Part shown: piece after piece, positions 1 to 20,990 of the stretch
How positions within the stretch are numbered: the first letter of the stretch is position 1
Layout of the letters: every line of letters starts with the position of its first letter
Assembly: GCA_037833965.1 (NCBI GenBank)
Contig: AP031355.1
Span: 30,405,501-30,469,500, forward strand
DNA from: Marchantia polymorpha subsp. ruderalis
Lineage: Eukaryota; Streptophyta; Marchantiopsida; Marchantiales; Marchantiaceae
DNA length: 64,000 bases
Reading direction: 5' to 3'
Made by a program: the position numbers and the translations under genes
Notes under the pieces: model-generated
What the model saw: only the letters and a program-made list of their open reading frames with translations
Databases searched by the model: none
Told to the model about the DNA's origin: nothing

Positions 1-42
1 GCTTGCAAAGTTTTGAACATAACAAAGGTGGTTTGTAGAAGA

Positions 43-390
43 TGTCAAATTTGAAGCTTTGAGTTTAGGTTGTGGGGACTAGATGTTGCGATATCCATAA
101 CTTTTTGCTGGAATGTCGGCTGGAGCTGAGATTTCATGGGATTGTCAAATTTGACTAGCCGCATTGGCTACAAAGTTTCAGCCAAAACAAATACGGTTTT
201 AAGAATTTGTCAAATTTAGAGCTCTGAGTTTAGATTGTGGAGGCTGGATGTCGGCTGAAGTTATGGCTACCAACTTGGTAGCCATAACTTCGCGCTGGAG
301 TGTCATTTCGAGTTGAAGTTTTGTGAGATGAATATCGTTGGCAATGCATATTAGTTTACAAATTTTCAGTCACAACAAAGGGTAAAACTT
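43..390. repeat. Diverged tandem duplication, unit about 167 bp
   Basis: Two related copies lie head to tail. The first begins near 43 and the second near 209. Both open with a TGTCAAATTT block followed by a GAGTTTAG-TTGTGG-GGCT-GATGT string, both then carry CATAACTT..GCTGGA-TGTC, and both close with a TTTCAG-CA-AACAAA block. The second copy has gained the hairpin at 257-291. The array lies just upstream of the LINE-like frame at 531, so it may be the repeated 5' leader of that element. That link is inference. Confidence 0.5.
257..291. repeat. Perfect 16-bp hairpin
   Basis: The arms at 257-272 and 276-291 are exact reverse complements around a 3-base loop; the left arm reads GAAGTTATGGCTACCA. 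It sits inside the second copy of the tandem repeat. There is no T-run, so it is not a Pol III or bacterial-type terminator. It may be a small inverted duplication; function unknown. Confidence 0.6.
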
Positions 391-530
391 TGCAAAGTTG
401 GATCCATGATGACTTTTAAAGATATCATATTCAATCTTCAGCAAAAAAATTTGGAAAACTTGTAAGTGTTCCACTAAAAATTCAAGTTATAAAATGTTGA
501 CTTGACTGCACACATAATCAACTTTGGAAG

Positions 531-1097
531 TTGAAGTTATCATTCATAAGTTTGAAGAATTTTGTGAAAGATAGTTGTTTTATCATGCTTGACATTTGGA
601 GATCCGTTGAGAACATTCAAGAGAAAGTTGAATTCCAAACTTCAACTTTTGCTACTCTTAGATTGCATGAAGTGATTGAAAATCTAGACCTGAAAATGAA
701 ATTTTATGCTGAAGCTATCAAATTTGCTCATATTTATTTTGGTCAAAATCAGGAGATTGAAATGTCAAGTCATATCAACTTGCTCGTTGAAAAAATGAAT
801 GAAGAGTTGAAGAGTGTTGTCACCAAGTTTTTGACTGAAAGACTCAATGTTCCTAAATTGGATTTGGCTCAAGCTTTTTGTATTGGAAACAAAGAAGGTC
901 AACTTCGTGTCATTGTTGTTAAGTTTGTTGATCAAGCTCAACGTGATACTACTATAGCTAACAAGACCAATCTCGAGGAACGGAGGATTAGGACAGATCC
1001 CAATCTTATACATTTACAAGTTGAAGCAAGAAGTAATAAGCTTACAAAAGTCAAAAAAAGCTCAAGTAATAGGTTTTGTCGCTTATCTACGCGATAA
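531..1097 (+). CDS. LINE ORF1-like protein (L1 RNA-binding type), probable retrotransposon remnant
   Basis: An open frame of 188 codons. Residues about 20-100 are charged and helical-looking and could form a coiled coil. Residues about 105-170 resemble the RRM-like domain of L1-type ORF1 proteins: an L-x-A-x-x-x-G-N-K-E-G stretch, then LRVIVVKFVDQAQRD, then a KTNLEERRI-TDPNL segment and a basic tail. In intact L1-like elements this protein binds element RNA and acts as a chaperone during target-primed reverse transcription. The match is by pattern only. A broken AP-endonuclease-like segment follows directly at about 1200-1395, which is the expected order in a LINE. The first codon is the first ATG of the frame, so the true start is uncertain. 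The frame is probably a relic rather than a host gene. Confidence 0.5.
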   Translation: MKLSFISLKNFVKDSCFIMLDIWRSVENIQEKVEFQTSTFATLRLHEVIENLDLKMKFYAEAIKFAHIYFGQNQEIEMSSHINLLVEKMNEELKSVVTKFLTERLNVPKLDLAQAFCIGNKEGQLRVIVVKFVDQAQRDTTIANKTNLEERRIRTDPNLIHLQVEARSNKLTKVKKSSSNRFCRLSTR

Positions 1098-1189
1098 TCA
1101 AACTATTATTAATCAGAGGAAAAGTCAATCATCAACCTAGCAATCAAATGCATTGAGGGTGTTGATGTGGATAAGAGTTCTATCTACAA

Positions 1190-1440
1190 CAAAATATGTG
1201 AGTGCGCATTCAATTTGGAAGATGTCACACATCATCAACATTGTGGAAACTTGGGAGCATGAGAACAATGCTGATGGAAAGATACAAGGGTTTATTTTGA
1301 TTGAATTTACTTGGAACCATAAAAATTGACGAGCATGAAGAGGTTTTGGAGTCATTGCTACATTCATCAAATTTGAATTTCTTCCTACACTACTTACTCC
1401 AGTGCGTTGTAGTCCGAGGAGGAAGTTCAAGCTAACATGA
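1190..1440 (+). pseudogene. LINE AP-endonuclease fragment, decayed
   Basis: One frame reads MSHIINIVETWEHENN, then an I-x-GF-x-x-I segment, then GFGVIATFIKFEFL with in-frame stops near 1328 and 1338. The order I-x-x-x-ETW, then a GF pair, then a glycine-rich G-x-x-x-I-FIK strand is that of the N-terminal endonuclease of L1-like ORF2 proteins, which nicks the target site. The stops and lack of any downstream reverse transcriptase show it is dead. Confidence 0.45.
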
Positions 1441-3599
1441 AGGTTATAACAATACACTAAAGAGACTCGTAGCGCTAAGACCTACTTCAATCAAAAGTCA
1501 TTTTGATTTTTTCAGTTTCTTGACTAACTCGAATGCAATTCCTTCCACTAGTCTATTTCTCTTTACCTCTAGAATTACAAAATAACTATCTTCTATGACT
1601 TCTCTTTGCTTTTGCTCTCTCTTCCATACTGTTTATTTTCTTCACTCCTCTCCTCTTTATGACTTCTTTAGTCACCCTTGCATTGCTCATTGACCTACAA
1701 TGAACTTTTTTCTTCTCTCTCAAACCTTTTATCTGTTCTAGTGCTCAATTCACGAGCAAAAAAATTGACTTAGATAAAAATGATCAACTTAACAAAAAAT
1801 GAATGACCATACATTGATCACGATCTCCTAGCTCCGCAAAGAGGGGGTACCGCATGCTCCTCACTTTACTATCTCTCTTGACTCCGCAACGAGAAGCTAT
1901 CTATGAGTCCAAAATGACATTCACATGTAATTTTAATATTATGAAAAGTAAAAAATATATAATTATTTTAGCAATTATAGTTTTTGCAATTCAGTGGCAA
2001 AATTATCAACAATGTGATTCAAAACGATTTGTGAGAAAAGTGTGAATGATAAAGATGTCTAGTTGATTCCATTGGTGTGTTTAATTGATTTTGCTTGGCC
2101 GAAGGACAAGTAGCCAAATTTAGGAGTATATGGTGTTACACAATGTAGAACATGTTCAAGACATCAAGTTGGAGAAGCATAACAGACAAGTAAGCTATGT
2201 GAGTTTGCCGCACGTGTAACCTGGAAAATAGGAATATCCAGGATGGGCAGCCAACCTCCTAGAAAAAGCAATGTACATAGAAAAACTCAACAGAGAAGTA
2301 AAGCTTTCTCTCAAATAGCTAATGAAACTTTACATACGGATTGAAGATGAATTGAACTTAATAGACGACTCTAAAAGAAGGAGAGTCTTTAGCTAGAGAA
2401 GAAATTGAGGGTAGTGCTAACAAGATTGATTGTCTCAAAAGAGATAGTAAGATGTCAATGGAAGAGTTTGGTATCAGAACACGATTTTTTTTAACAGGAA
2501 CAGAAGTAGGAGATTGATCAAAAAAACTTAAAATTTGAAATTTTTGGCTTCTCATATTTATTACTTTTTGTTTTATAATCATTTTGATGATGTATAAGAA
2601 AGATGTAAACTCATTGTTTTATCTTCGTAAAGCTATTTTACTTCACTTGACATTATTTTATGTCAAACATTAGCTTTAATCTTTGAAGTTTTTCCTTAAA
2701 TTTGGTAACTTCTAACTTGAATGAAATTTTCAACTCTATTTTTTTTCCCTTTAATGACATCTCATCTTTGATTCTTTTTAATAATTAAAATTCAAAGTAT
2801 TCAATGTATCAATTATTGTACTCTACAACAATAAGATACATTCTTAGTGCATCTAATACATCCTCGTTTATAGATTATTAACCATTGGTTATAAAATGCA
2901 TTAACTTTATCCGAGCCATACCATTCAGTTTTAGTATAACAAGATGATAATAAAGTACAGCACTCCACAACTTACTTTCTCACATGCGAATGTGATAATG
3001 CTATAAGCTTTATAATATATTACAGTTGTGATGTATTTGATGGCGGATGATAAATGCCTAACATGTAAGAAGCTATGTTCAGCGTTAAGATTGAGAAAAG
3101 CGAGGCAAAATTTCATTGATTTTAATTTGTTCTAATAAGATTAAAGTATATTTTCTTCAAAACAAATAAATAACATTGCTATATATAAGAGGGCAATCCT
3201 GTTAGATCATGAGCATAGAATGCTACTGTATTTGTGAGATATTGGATTTTAAATCTTGAAATACAGTGGATGTTGCAAGACATACTTTTCATGAGGAATC
3301 TATCGGATCAAGTCCAGGTCCTCCGGCTTGATTCGTTCTTTACCGGGTTCATGGATTCTTTGTATGTTTTCATATATCCACGGGTTTTCAAACGTTGCAG
3401 TTTCAAATTACATAACATTTAACATATACAGAGTAAGGTTACTCTGTGTATAAGAGGATAGATACCAGAGTGAGTCATGAAACAAGTGATCTTTAGAGAC
3501 GGTGATAACCAATAGAGGAAGGAAAACTTTATAATACCGTTCGTGTAACACGCAACATACGTTGACGATGGGGGGGAAATACTCAGCTCGCGGAAAAAC
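1441..3599. other. Non-coding, AT-rich stretch
   Basis: No gene seen. About 1490-1740 is strongly pyrimidine-rich on the + strand (many CTTT, TCTCT and CTTCT runs). The rest is AT-rich with only short, unrelated open frames. It separates the LINE remnant from the GC-rich promoter region of the next gene. Confidence 0.5.
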
Positions 3600-4823
3600 C
3601 GTGGCGGATGCACAAAACAGATCTTACCGTCCTTCCATCACGTCATCATCACGACCGCGAACAAGCCAAACCGATAACGGAACCGGAGGCTGACGGGAGG
3701 AGTCCCGGTCATGGGTACCGGCAAACATCAGCCCCGTCTCTTTCACACACTGGTCGGTAACGTCTTTAATTACACGATTCTTTCCCCGGTAACTGATCTA
3801 ACGGTTCCTTCTACCTGACGCAGCAGCCACGTCACGAGTCGAACTCTTCTGATTCGCCCAGCACCTACTGCCATTTCCGCCATATCAGCATTTGCCGGTC
3901 CCGTGATGCTGCACCTCGCCGGTTACACCTTATCCGCTCTGCACCCTCGGATGGCGCGATCCGAAGGTGGACGTGACCGAACCCTCGGGGTCCAAACCGG
4001 GGCTCGTGGTCGTCCGAACCCTAACCGGTAAAGAAAGACCGCCTGACTAACTGGCTGGCTGGCTGGCCAGCCAGCCCACCTGCACCTGCCTGCCTTGCCT
4101 GCCGAGCATTGTCGAGACTCGCGAGTCTTTGCTGTGCACTTTATCGAGTACGAGAGAGACAGAGAGTGTGCGCTAGTCCGCGAAAGGGCGAGGCAGAGAG
4201 GAAAAGAGGGGATTGCAAAACAAAGATCCACTAGACCCGACCCGACCCGACCACGAACGCCAGGCCAGTCCAGACCTTCAGACCAGTCGCAGTTCACGTC
4301 GAGGATCTCGTCTTTCTCCCCTCTGCCATCAGCCAGGCTGACTGCCAAGTAGCTGCTGCTGCGTAGAGAGAAACATGCGTCGATGTGAATGAAAGAAAAA
4401 GTGCTGAAGTACGCAGACGCGAGATCTATCCGTGGTCAAATTGCCTGCGCATGAAAGGGACGCGAGTAAGACGGGGAATCGAGTTTAATCGACTGTCGCA
4501 CTGAGTGTGATCGTTCTCGACGAGTTGGATAACGAAGGCTGGAGAGGTTGGAAATCGGCGAAATTTTTGAGTGGGAGAGACAGACAGGGTGCGCGCGCAT
4601 ACCCGGAGGGAGGAGGGAGAACGAGAGAGAGACTAGTTCAGGTGGTGGCATAGACGGGAATCGAGAAGTCAGGACGGACGGGTAGGAAGAGGCGGAGGCT
4701 GTGTCAAGAGTAATAGTGGTTGAGACGCGGGTGAGAGTGGAGGGGAGGAGTTTCAGAAGAGGCATTTGAAAGGCAGTCAAGATAGACAGAGTAAGAGAGT
4801 ATGCTAGCTCTTTTAACATACAT
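3600..4823 (+). promoter_or_regulatory. GC-rich promoter and 5' leader of the glutamate dehydrogenase gene
   Basis: Base composition changes sharply from AT-rich to GC- and CpG-rich near 3600 and stays so up to the coding start at 4824. The block includes a TGGC run that turns into GCCA repeats (about 4048-4078, self-complementary), a (GACCC)n run near 4236-4258, and several purine-rich GAGAGA stretches (about 4150-4210 and 4560-4640). GAGA-type purine tracts are common in plant leaders. No clear TATA box was found, so the transcription start cannot be placed. Long open frames here on both strands are by-products of the GC content. Confidence 0.5.
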
Positions 4824-13611
<8,788 letters not shown>

Positions 13612-16259
13612 AGACCGCTTCAAGTCGATTATTGTAAGAACTAGGGATGGAAGACCAGCATTCTCGCTATTTTTTGTGTGCATATGTCTTCTACTATGGC
13701 ATGAAGCCCTCAAAAGCTCTGCTCAGTTTGACTTTTTGACAGTCATTCTGGCTAAGTTGTGTATGAGCAAAGTTGGGGTTTTGAAGTCCCACATCCATAG
13801 CTTACAGGAAGGTTCCTCATTGTTGGGGCTCAGGTCGCAGACGAATGGTTCAACTTCCAGTGCTGAGCGTAACATGGCTACATGGTGGTGATCAAACTCA
13901 ACACATTTAGTGGAGAATTGAGTAGTGTGTATGAATCTTGAGTAGGAACACCCGAAAACGGTTTGAAGCATCTGTCGATTCCACCCTTTCTCCTTCTCCA
14001 TTAATATATTTCCAACAGACGTAACCACCAGGAATATAACCAGCATTTTGCGTTAACATCACAGAGTAGGTTCGCTTAGTCATGCCGTCAGCCGTCAATG
14101 TTCATTTTAACTGCCTGAGGCGCTGCCAGGAGACGAGTGTAGATCATATCCATAGGCAATACCAGTGTGGGGTATATGGGCTCATCTCAATCATTACGCT
14201 TTGGATACATGAAGTTCTAAACCACATTTTTTTGGGGGTCGTAAGAGTAAGGCGGGCACAGTTCAGTGAGTTCAGCTGCAGGATTTACTTCGAGTATCAA
14301 GCTTTGTTCTACACAGAGCTAATCATCCTTCAGGAGTGGAATGTCTCGAGAGCTTTTTTTTATCAATAAGGTCAATTTTAATGTGGCCTCAACCGCTCAG
14401 CCTGTTAGAGTCGACTTTGGACCTGATTAAGGTACTTCAACTACAGATCATACATAGGAGCTTGTGTGCACAGTTCATTAAGGACTCAGAAAGGACCCCA
14501 TTATAAGCCTTACTGTGGTTGGGAGGGGTGCCCGACTAGAGGTTGTTGGAGAAGTGCGCTCGAGTACTTGACTATTGCAAGTAAAGCTAATGCCAAATGT
14601 TTGTAAGCTTTCGTTAACAGTATATAATTGTACAACTTGAATGTCTTCTTTGTATAAAGTTCAAGCAAGGGTATTTCCTACTTGTGGCTGGTCTCGGTAT
14701 TGTGAGATGTTTTCCACTTTCTTGGCGTTCTCACCATGGAAACTTCTCATGGATGTGCAATTCCTAAGTTGAATGTGTATCATCGTCAGCGGTGTAAAAT
14801 TTTTAATTTACCGACTGTACAGCAATGGATGAGTTTTCTGAACATGACATATTCACTGCCGCAAACCTCATCTGTTTGACGGTTCTTTTTTCGTCCAGAG
14901 AGATTTATTAGCGCGAGGTTTAAACTTCATTACCTTCGATTTAGGCTGGCGTCGTTGTTTTTACGGGTTTGAATGAAGTACTCAACAGGATTTGAATCAC
15001 CCCTACCGATTTTATTTTTTTTAAAACCCAAGCTTTGTTTACGAACTAGATTTATGTACGTTTTACTTTTGGAATACTAACCAGGAATTGTTTCAATGAA
15101 AATATAAGACCGCAAAACCATACAATTTTTCAATCTTAAGTCAGAGGGTATATTCAAATACATAATCTTTCAAATTAGACTTCCATATACCAAATTTTTC
15201 TATCAATTTTTACACAGTTATTCTCAGAAAGCATGATCTTCAGGTCCAAAAAAAATATAATAATGATTTTTCTACTTTCTATGAATTGTAATGTATGTAT
15301 ATATATATATATTAATTATTACAACACTGCGATACTCCATCAATTTGCTTACATTGATACAATGGGAATACTTCAATTGTATTTGTGACAGAGATATTTT
15401 TCTCAATATGATTGGTAATTACTAAATTTGATTATTGGATATATATTAAATATTATCAAATTGATTTCTTCACGACTTGTATACAAAACAACACAAAATT
15501 TTTTGTCTTCTATATTTTAGCGTTTGATCTTAGATCCTAACTAAAGGATTCTACCATGGGAGTAAGACAATTGGGGTTTTTTATATATAATTTTATTTTG
15601 TTTCACATAATTTTATTTATCCTGTAAAATCTAAAATTTGAACTTTTACATTATACGATCGGACTTTCATTCTTCGTATAGATTTAAATTTAATAAGCTG
15701 CAATATCAACTTCAGCACATTCTTCATATGTTGGGCAAAAAGTATCATACCAGTCGACATAACGTATGCAGCTTTTATTATATCGTAGAGATTATTTTTG
15801 GAAACGCATGAATATTGCTCTTGGTAAATCATTAGTTCAGAGTATCATTCTCGTTAGCAGATTGTAGAGATTATTTTGCAACTCAAGATGTAACTATTAT
15901 TCATCTGAGATCACTACAGAAGTAAAGCACTCTGCTCAGAATACTGTAGAAGCTCTTACAATCATCATCTACTCATTGCTCTTTAAGAATCATCGGGAGA
16001 TGTATTATGAGAAGCAATCAAGGCATGTGATGATCCTTTCTATGCTCATGTATTAGCTAAGCCAAAGCCCACCTTCCTATCAAATGTACGCATTCGGATA
16101 TATATACCGTTCTGATGCTATTGGCTGCTAGCCACATTTTACAGTTTTGGATTCATCCATATGGGACTCGATGGGCTATCCCATCCATTTTGCTATATTC
16201 CTCGAGTCTTACTTACGTCCTAAGATAATGGCTGAAGTCATCAGTATAAGTCAGCAACC
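13612..16259. other. 3' flank of glutamate dehydrogenase and AT-rich spacer
   Basis: The stop codon at 13609-13611 is followed by about 1 kb of mixed composition that should contain the 3' UTR; no single polyadenylation site could be fixed. From about 15000 the sequence is AT-rich, with a short (TA)n run near 15299-15312. No further gene was seen. Confidence 0.5.
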
Positions 16260-16693
16260 ATGCTCACTAAATTGAACTTCATCACTGTCGAAAGTCAGAC
16301 CAAGAAGAAGAGAAGAGAGGTCGGCGGCCATAGCCACGACTTTTGTCCATGAATTTGGGTCGATTGGATAATCGACCCCAATTCACTAGAAGATCACACT
16401 AGACCGGAAACCGTTTACTCAGGCAGTGTCGGGCTTGTGGATGGCCATGTGTCACGCCACGGTTCGTTTACAGGCCGTAATCGAAACCCCCTACCTTTGC
16501 GAAGCAAAACGGAGTCCTTGTCTCTCCTGTTCTCTTGTGCAGCACCAGAAGGAAGTAGGACATTGATTTGTTCGGACAGGGCGAATTGGTGGCAGCAAGA
16601 ACGTGGAGTTGGACTTAGCAGGGGGAAGCGTGGAATACTGGTGCGGGAGTCCGAGTACCGTATTGCGATTGTGGGTGCAGCTCGCTGTACGCC
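16260..16693 (+). promoter_or_regulatory. Promoter and leader region of tatC
   Basis: GC content rises from about 16290 up to the start codon at 16694, after an AT-rich spacer. It includes a purine-rich GAAGAAGAGAAGAGAGG block near 16301-16320. Core promoter elements could not be placed. The overlapping open frames at 16437-16718 (+) and 16491-16943 (-) are judged chance frames in GC-rich DNA. Confidence 0.4.
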
Positions 16694-18515
16694 ATGGCGG
16701 GGGCCTTACAAATTGTAAGTCCTTCGCTGGCGGTTGGACATGGAATTGGGGTTGAAACTTTGAGGTGCTGGTCGAAAGCTGGCGGTCTGTCGATGGCCTC
16801 ATCGTCATCCTCGCTGTACTGTAGAATTGATAGTTTAAGCGTAAGAAGGGCGCGATGTGGATCGTGGATTCAAAACTCCAGCAGGGTAGACGGACCAGCG
16901 AGAGCGTGGAGATTGTCGCAGAGGAGCAAAGGAAACTCATCAAGATGTCGGGCCGAGAGGGATGATGAGAACTCCGCAGGTCGAGGTGGGCCTGCTCTTG
17001 AAGACCCTCCTGGTGGGTTCTATGACCTTCATCATTTTAAGACTGTCGGTATGAATTTGAACTGTTTTGATCCCGGAATCCTGTTCTTATTTCCTACTTT
17101 GCTGCAATTCCATTTTTCACACAGGCTCGGTTCAAGATGAAGCAGAGGAAGAAAGTCAGTTGCAGTCTGGTTTATCATCTTGGCTTTATCCTAGCAAGGA
17201 CGAACTTCCGGATGAGAAGGAGATGACGATATGGGATCATTTGGAGGAATTACGAGAAAGAATTCTGGTATCTGTAGCAGCTGTAGGAGTTGCAATTTTG
17301 GGTTGTTTTGCTTTCGCGAAGGATCTCATTGTCCTCCTTGAGGCTCCAGTCTACTCTCAAGGTGTCCGTTTTCTTCAGCTCTCTCCTGGTGAATACTTCT
17401 TCACCACTCTGAAGGTATGTAACTCTTAGTCCAATCTACTCCATCCGAACGAATGCAGCTTCTTTGAACCCAAATCATAAGCTTGCTACACTGCTTGAGG
17501 TTTCGCTAGTAAATTGCAGTTTAGTAGCTAAGAATTGGTAGGTTCGAAAGGCTACCACTTCGAATTGGTAGCCTTGAAAGTGTTTCGAGATTTTTCTACT
17601 CCTTCGGTATATAAAAAATTATACAGTCGTTTATTAACTGGTGATTACTGGTCTACCCCTTCGAACTATACATGTGTTGATTTATCTGACGTCTGTGTGA
17701 GGGTGAAGGCGTTGATTTCCTCTGAAACTAGGAAATGAAGCAGCTTTACTGATTTTTCTGCTTATGATTATGGATATGTGTGAAAATGACTTTTTCTGGT
17801 GTGCGTTCGAACTTTAGGTTTCTGGTTACTGCGGTCTTCTCATCGGGAGCCCTGTGATCCTCTACGAGATCATTGCGTTTGTAGTTCCTGGACTTACTCG
17901 AAGCGAAAGGCGGTTCCTCGGACCTATCGTTCTTGGCTCATCCGTGTTATTCTACACCGGTGTCTTATTTTCGTACAAAGTGCTGACTCCAGCAGCTCTG
18001 AATTTCTTCGTAAATTATGCCGAAGGGGTGGTGGAGTCCCTTTGGTCAATTGATCAGTACTTTGAATTCGTGCTGGTCTTGCTTTTTAGCACCGGTTTAG
18101 CTTTTCAGGTACTGCTTTTTAAGCTCACCCTAGCAAACCCATGTTTGTGTATACCAGATGTTAGACCTCCAATGTATGGTTCATTCACATTTACTGTTTC
18201 TTAGTTGTTCGCCTTCTTTTTACCTACAAGCATTGATGATCCAGTTGCTACATACTCTTGTACTGAAAGTGATCAATGTAATTTCAGGTACCGGTGATTC
18301 AATTGCTGCTCGGTCAGACTAGGATAGTCACAGGTGAACAAATGCTTTCTGTGTGGAGATACGTAGTGGTTGGATCAGTTGTCGTCGCCGCTGTTCTGAC
18401 TCCTTCCACGGATCCTCTCACTCAACTTCTGTTAGCTGGTCCACTCATTTTTCTTTATATGGGTGGTGCTTTCCTAGTAAAATTTCTCGCTCCTGTGGAA
18501 GAGCCAAGTAATTAG
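16694..18515 (+). CDS. TATC: Chloroplast Sec-independent protein translocase subunit TatC
   Basis: Core receptor of the thylakoid twin-arginine (delta-pH) pathway; with Hcf106 it binds folded precursors bearing an RR signal, before Tha4 assembles. Exons: 16694-17048, 17125-17414, 17818-18108 and 18288-18515; introns of 76, 403 and 179 bases, all GT-AG and in phase; 387 aa. The first ~115 residues are Ser- and Arg-rich and acid-poor, as in a plastid transit peptide, with a second possible start at 16793 (MASSSSS). The mature part opens with [14 protein letters not shown], the TatC hallmark. It continues with [35 protein letters not shown] (shown in part), [20 protein letters not shown] and TPSTDPLTQ, with six hydrophobic segments. 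E245 and D354 match the conserved acidic residues of bacterial TatC by context. Nothing appears broken. Confidence 0.96.
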
Positions 18516-19899
18516 CTTTATTCTTGTGCTATATAAGCTAGATTGTGACTGACCCTTGAGTTCGTTGCATAGAAAACGAAATGCACTTTCCAAGTGAGAT
18601 ATGCTTTTAATTGCACTTGGTTGTATTTGAGTCTGTAAATTACGGCTGGCGCCGGTCCAACATGATGTACTGCGCGATGAAGTATTCAGTCGCTTCTATG
18701 AGAAGGAAGGTGGAGCTGACTCTCGTCAATGTTTTAAGTTCGTGCAGCCGAGAGTCCATTGTATACTCGCAGCGTAAGATGCATGTAATGAGACATCATC
18801 ATGAAACAAGTGAATTATCGGTGGTGTTCCAAGATCAAAGAGGGCTCAACGAAAGGTGGTGTTGTCATGTGATTCAGATTCCTGTCCTGACTCGGGCATA
18901 TACGTGAAAGCCACGAGAAGTTCATGAACAATGGGCACTTTCTATCGAATCTATTTTGTTATTATGCAGTATTTGCTACGGTCTGAGCCACCACACGCAG
19001 ACTTTGCCCTCCAATTCACGCTTGTATCGTGTCGCAGAGCGACTTTGAGGAACTGAATGCAAGAAAGAGCTCGTGCGTCACAAAAACTCAGTGTTCCATG
19101 AGCTGGACAACAACCTCCACCAGTGAAACCTAACGAAGTTGGGTAGCTATTTCACTATTAGAACCGTACAATCACGTAAATACAAGCGTCCAAATTTCTC
19201 TGATGAAGTTATCACTCAAGTGAGGTTGTCTATTCTCCTGAAGCAATTTGCTGTGAGGTACTTGGGAAGAGTTTGAAGACCCACAGTTGCCTTGCGCTTG
19301 TCTCAGCCTGATCATCACACCCGGAAAGTACCATTCTACTCCTAGACTCCGAGGCACGTTCAAGAGAGGAAATTCTACAGTCGCTGTTCGGAACGTGTTA
19401 AATCACAAACAGTGACAGGAGAGCAGCTGATAGTGTACTGCTCATGCGCGAAGACATTGTCTTGACTGACACGAACTAATCGATAAGAAGACGGTGTTAA
19501 GTTTTAGCAAAGAAATTGCCAAATTTGTTTTTTTAGAATTAAGATGTCGTTTGCACAAGCGTCACTAGCCACCAGAAGTTGACGCGGCGCCATCGCGGAA
19601 TAAGGTCAATGTCATGTATGTAGATTAGAAGGTCCCGGATGTAGTTCCAATCCAGTTTCTCGACACCGTTGGAATGTTTTTGGAGTAACTGGGGATGTTC
19701 CGTTCACTGGCGAAAAACCGCAAAGTCATGTATGAAGAACTCGAGGAAGTGTTCAAGAAATCGCTGAAAACATCCGTCATGAGCCTCTAAAAAGTTCCAT
19801 GTGCGTTGCACAATCCAAAGGACATCCGGTTGAAGGCCAAAGTCCCCCCGTTACGTTACTTCCCCAATTAAGGTCTCATATCAGCTCAGGAAGATGAGT
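18516..19899. other. 3' flank of tatC and spacer
   Basis: Contains the expected tatC 3' UTR. Mixed composition; no gene recognised. The frames at 18611-18907 (+) and 19172-19363 (-) have no family features I know. Confidence 0.4.
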
Positions 19900-20990
19900 A
19901 GTGAGACCATATGGTTTCAGATGAAAGATTATGACACGAAGATCCAAGATCACATCTATGCATTTGATGATCTTGGGAATCTTGAAGAGTAGATATCTAA
20001 TGAGAGAAAAGCTCTCTATTTTTTTAGGTTACTTCATGCATCTTATAAGTCACTATCACGTGTTATATTTCATCTTGACAAACAAATCATCACTTACCAT
20101 ACATTGTAAGTGTTATGTTGATTCATGAACAACAACAGATTATAACTATATCATTTACTCCCTTCTTTTTTTGGGATATGACACTGAATGCGATTCAAGG
20201 TTGGTCATATTCAAGGAATAATAGGAATGACTCAAATGTACATTATTTTTGGCACCACATTTCAAACTTTTTCTATCTCAATGTTTAATCAATGTCACTA
20301 AGCAAAGAAAAATGTCACATATTCTTATGACAAAGCTGTTTGCAGTCTCATGTATTTGATGATATGCAGGAGGTCTGATATTGCTCTAGCAATAAGCAAG
20401 ATGAGCAAAAATATGTTAAATCAAGGAAAGGTTCATTGCAAAATTATGAAATGGATTTTTAGGTATTCAAAGAGTATTAATAATTATGATCTATTGTCTG
20501 ATGGTTTATTGGAAAATGCCAAATTTTTGTTAGGCTATGTGATGTTGACTATGTACAAAATCTAGATCAGAGAAAATATACAACGAGGTATGTGTTAACA
20601 CTTGGCTGATGGATGCATCAGTTGGAAAATCTATCTTGCAAAAATGCGTAGTTTAGTTTACAAAGAAAACTAAGTATGTAACACCAATAGAAGGAGAAAA
20701 AAAAGTAGTTGGTTAGAAAGCTTATCATTGAGATGAAAATTAAACTAGAAGTTGTTAATCTTCATCTTGATTGGTATAATGCTTCATATTTTGTTGTAAA
20801 TCAAATGATGGACAATAGAATGAAGCACATTTAAATCAAGTATCATTTTAATAAACTTACACTTTCTTATAAAAGTATTGAGCTAATGAAGATTGAAGGT
20901 AATTTAATCTCGCTAATACATTGACCAAAATCATTCATTTGGAAAGTTTTAAAAGACATTATGATACTAAGCAGATTTTGCATGAGTAGT
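19900..20990 (+). mobile_element. Ty1/copia retrotransposon remnant 1 (gag plus RNase H, core deleted)
   Basis: At about 19918-20115 one frame reads FQMKDYDTKIQDHIYAFDDL, a stop, then KAL-x-F-x-R-LL-x-ASYKSLSR. This is the copia capsid (UBN2-type gag) pattern. From about 20275 the frame CSLMYLMICRRSDIALAISK, then W-I-x-R-Y-S-K and LLSDG, is the region just before RNase H. It runs to about 20960 with several stops and frame changes. Protease, integrase and most of the reverse transcriptase are missing between the two parts, so this is an internally deleted, dead copy. No LTRs were found. Confidence 0.75.

Noticed and set aside
3923..4352. Overlapping open frames of 141 and 85 codons on opposite strands
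   Set aside because: They lie in the GC-rich, repeat-containing leader of the dehydrogenase gene; low stop density explains them and no domain is visible.
16491..16943. 150-codon - strand frame
   Set aside because: Antisense to tatC exon 1 and its leader, with no known motif; shadow of the real gene.
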